Of a DNA stretch of 6,252 bases, positions 6,124-6,252 are shown one piece after another (positions within the stretch are counted from its first letter, which is position 1; the number at the start of each line of letters is the position of its first letter). The translations under genes and the position numbers were made by a program. The DNA is from Pseudomonadota bacterium (GTDB lineage Bacteria; Myxococcota; Myxococcia; Myxococcales; Myxococcaceae): NCBI GenBank assembly GCA_023424585.1, contig JAFADT010000996.1, positions 1 through 6,252 of the forward strand, given 5' to 3'. Below the pieces are notes generated by a model. It did not search any database. It was given only the letters and a program-made list of their open reading frames with translations, and was not told the origin of the DNA.

Positions 6124-6130
6124 GGGAGGT
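6124..6130 (+). promoter_or_regulatory. Strong Shine-Dalgarno for the gene starting at 6138
   Basis: GGGAGGT lies 7 nt upstream of ATG 6138 and is near-perfectly complementary to the 16S rRNA tail. It is the best ribosome binding site in the window and decides the start of the right-edge gene. Confidence 0.75.
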
Positions 6131-6137
6131 CGTGGAA

Positions 6138-6252
6138 ATGGGGCAGGGCCGGGGTTTCAGGGAAGCATTGTCGTCCTTCATCGCCACAGTTTTTCCCACA
6201 GACACGCTGCTGGGCGCCTTGAAGGTGATGGAGCGGTACCACGTGCAGGTGG
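6138..6252 (+). CDS. Start of a gene, possibly a CBS-domain protein (3' end outside window)
   Basis: Only 38 codons are visible. The start ATG 6138 is supported by a strong Shine-Dalgarno. The first 12 or so residues (MGQGRGFREALS) show no signal peptide. The following stretch, ATVFPTDTLLGALKVMERY then HVQV, has the pattern of a CBS-motif opening: a strand with x-V-x-P-x-D-T-L, then a helix with A-L-x-x-M-x-x-x-x-V. CBS domains usually come in pairs and sense adenine nucleotides, often in signalling or transport proteins. The family call is tentative because the fragment is so short. The gene is divergent from the hydrolase and may be under sigma-54 control. Confidence 0.6.
   Translation, partial: MGQGRGFREALSSFIATVFPTDTLLGALKVMERYHVQV

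Noticed and set aside
6030..6242. Minus-strand open frame of 70 codons at the right edge.
   Set aside because: It has no recognisable domain and lies opposite a start with a strong ribosome binding site and the divergent promoter region.
1..6252. Search for CRISPR repeats, tRNA/rRNA, insertion sequence ends, integrase or phage genes, toxin-antitoxin or defence genes.
   Set aside because: None was seen. The content is ordinary chromosomal housekeeping plus one decayed locus, so I do not claim a new system.

Overview
The window is very GC-rich, with almost every third codon position G or C. It carries an AgmX/PglI-type C-terminal domain, an ArsR/SRPBCC remnant and a surA-pdxA pair beside a second parvulin lipoprotein. 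Together these point to a myxobacterium of the Myxococcaceae (Myxococcus/Corallococcus-like). The assignment rests on gene content and codon bias, not on a marker gene.

Plus strand, left side: the 3' part of a large Ala/Pro-rich, acidic protein ends at 956 in an AgmX/PglI (TonB-C-like) domain. A broken ArsR/SRPBCC locus follows directly, with homologous pieces lying in three reading frames (about 969-1444). Then comes a short four-cysteine ferredoxin-like/DUF1636-like gene (1453-1773), whose 3' end overlaps the 3' end of pdxA on the other strand by 80 bp.

Minus strand, centre and right, read right to left: a lipase-like alpha/beta hydrolase (5986-4967), a 180-bp gap with a strong GC-rich hairpin, a parvulin-domain lipoprotein (4786-3776), a periplasmic SurA-like parvulin chaperone (3714-2743), and pdxA (2746-1694). 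The pdxA GTG start overlaps the surA stop as GTGA. The last three genes look like one transcription unit that pairs envelope protein folding with vitamin B6 synthesis. The surA-pdxA order is the same as in E. coli.

Right edge: a plus-strand gene begins at 6138, divergent from the hydrolase. It has a strong ribosome binding site and a candidate sigma-54 (-24/-12) promoter at suitable spacing. Only 38 codons are visible; they resemble the start of a CBS domain.

I saw no RNA genes, CRISPR arrays, insertion sequences or phage genes, and no convincing undescribed multi-gene system. The best leads are the three-frame pseudogene, the lipoprotein parvulin that lacks its first catalytic-site histidine, the convergent gene overlap, and the candidate sigma-54 promoter.
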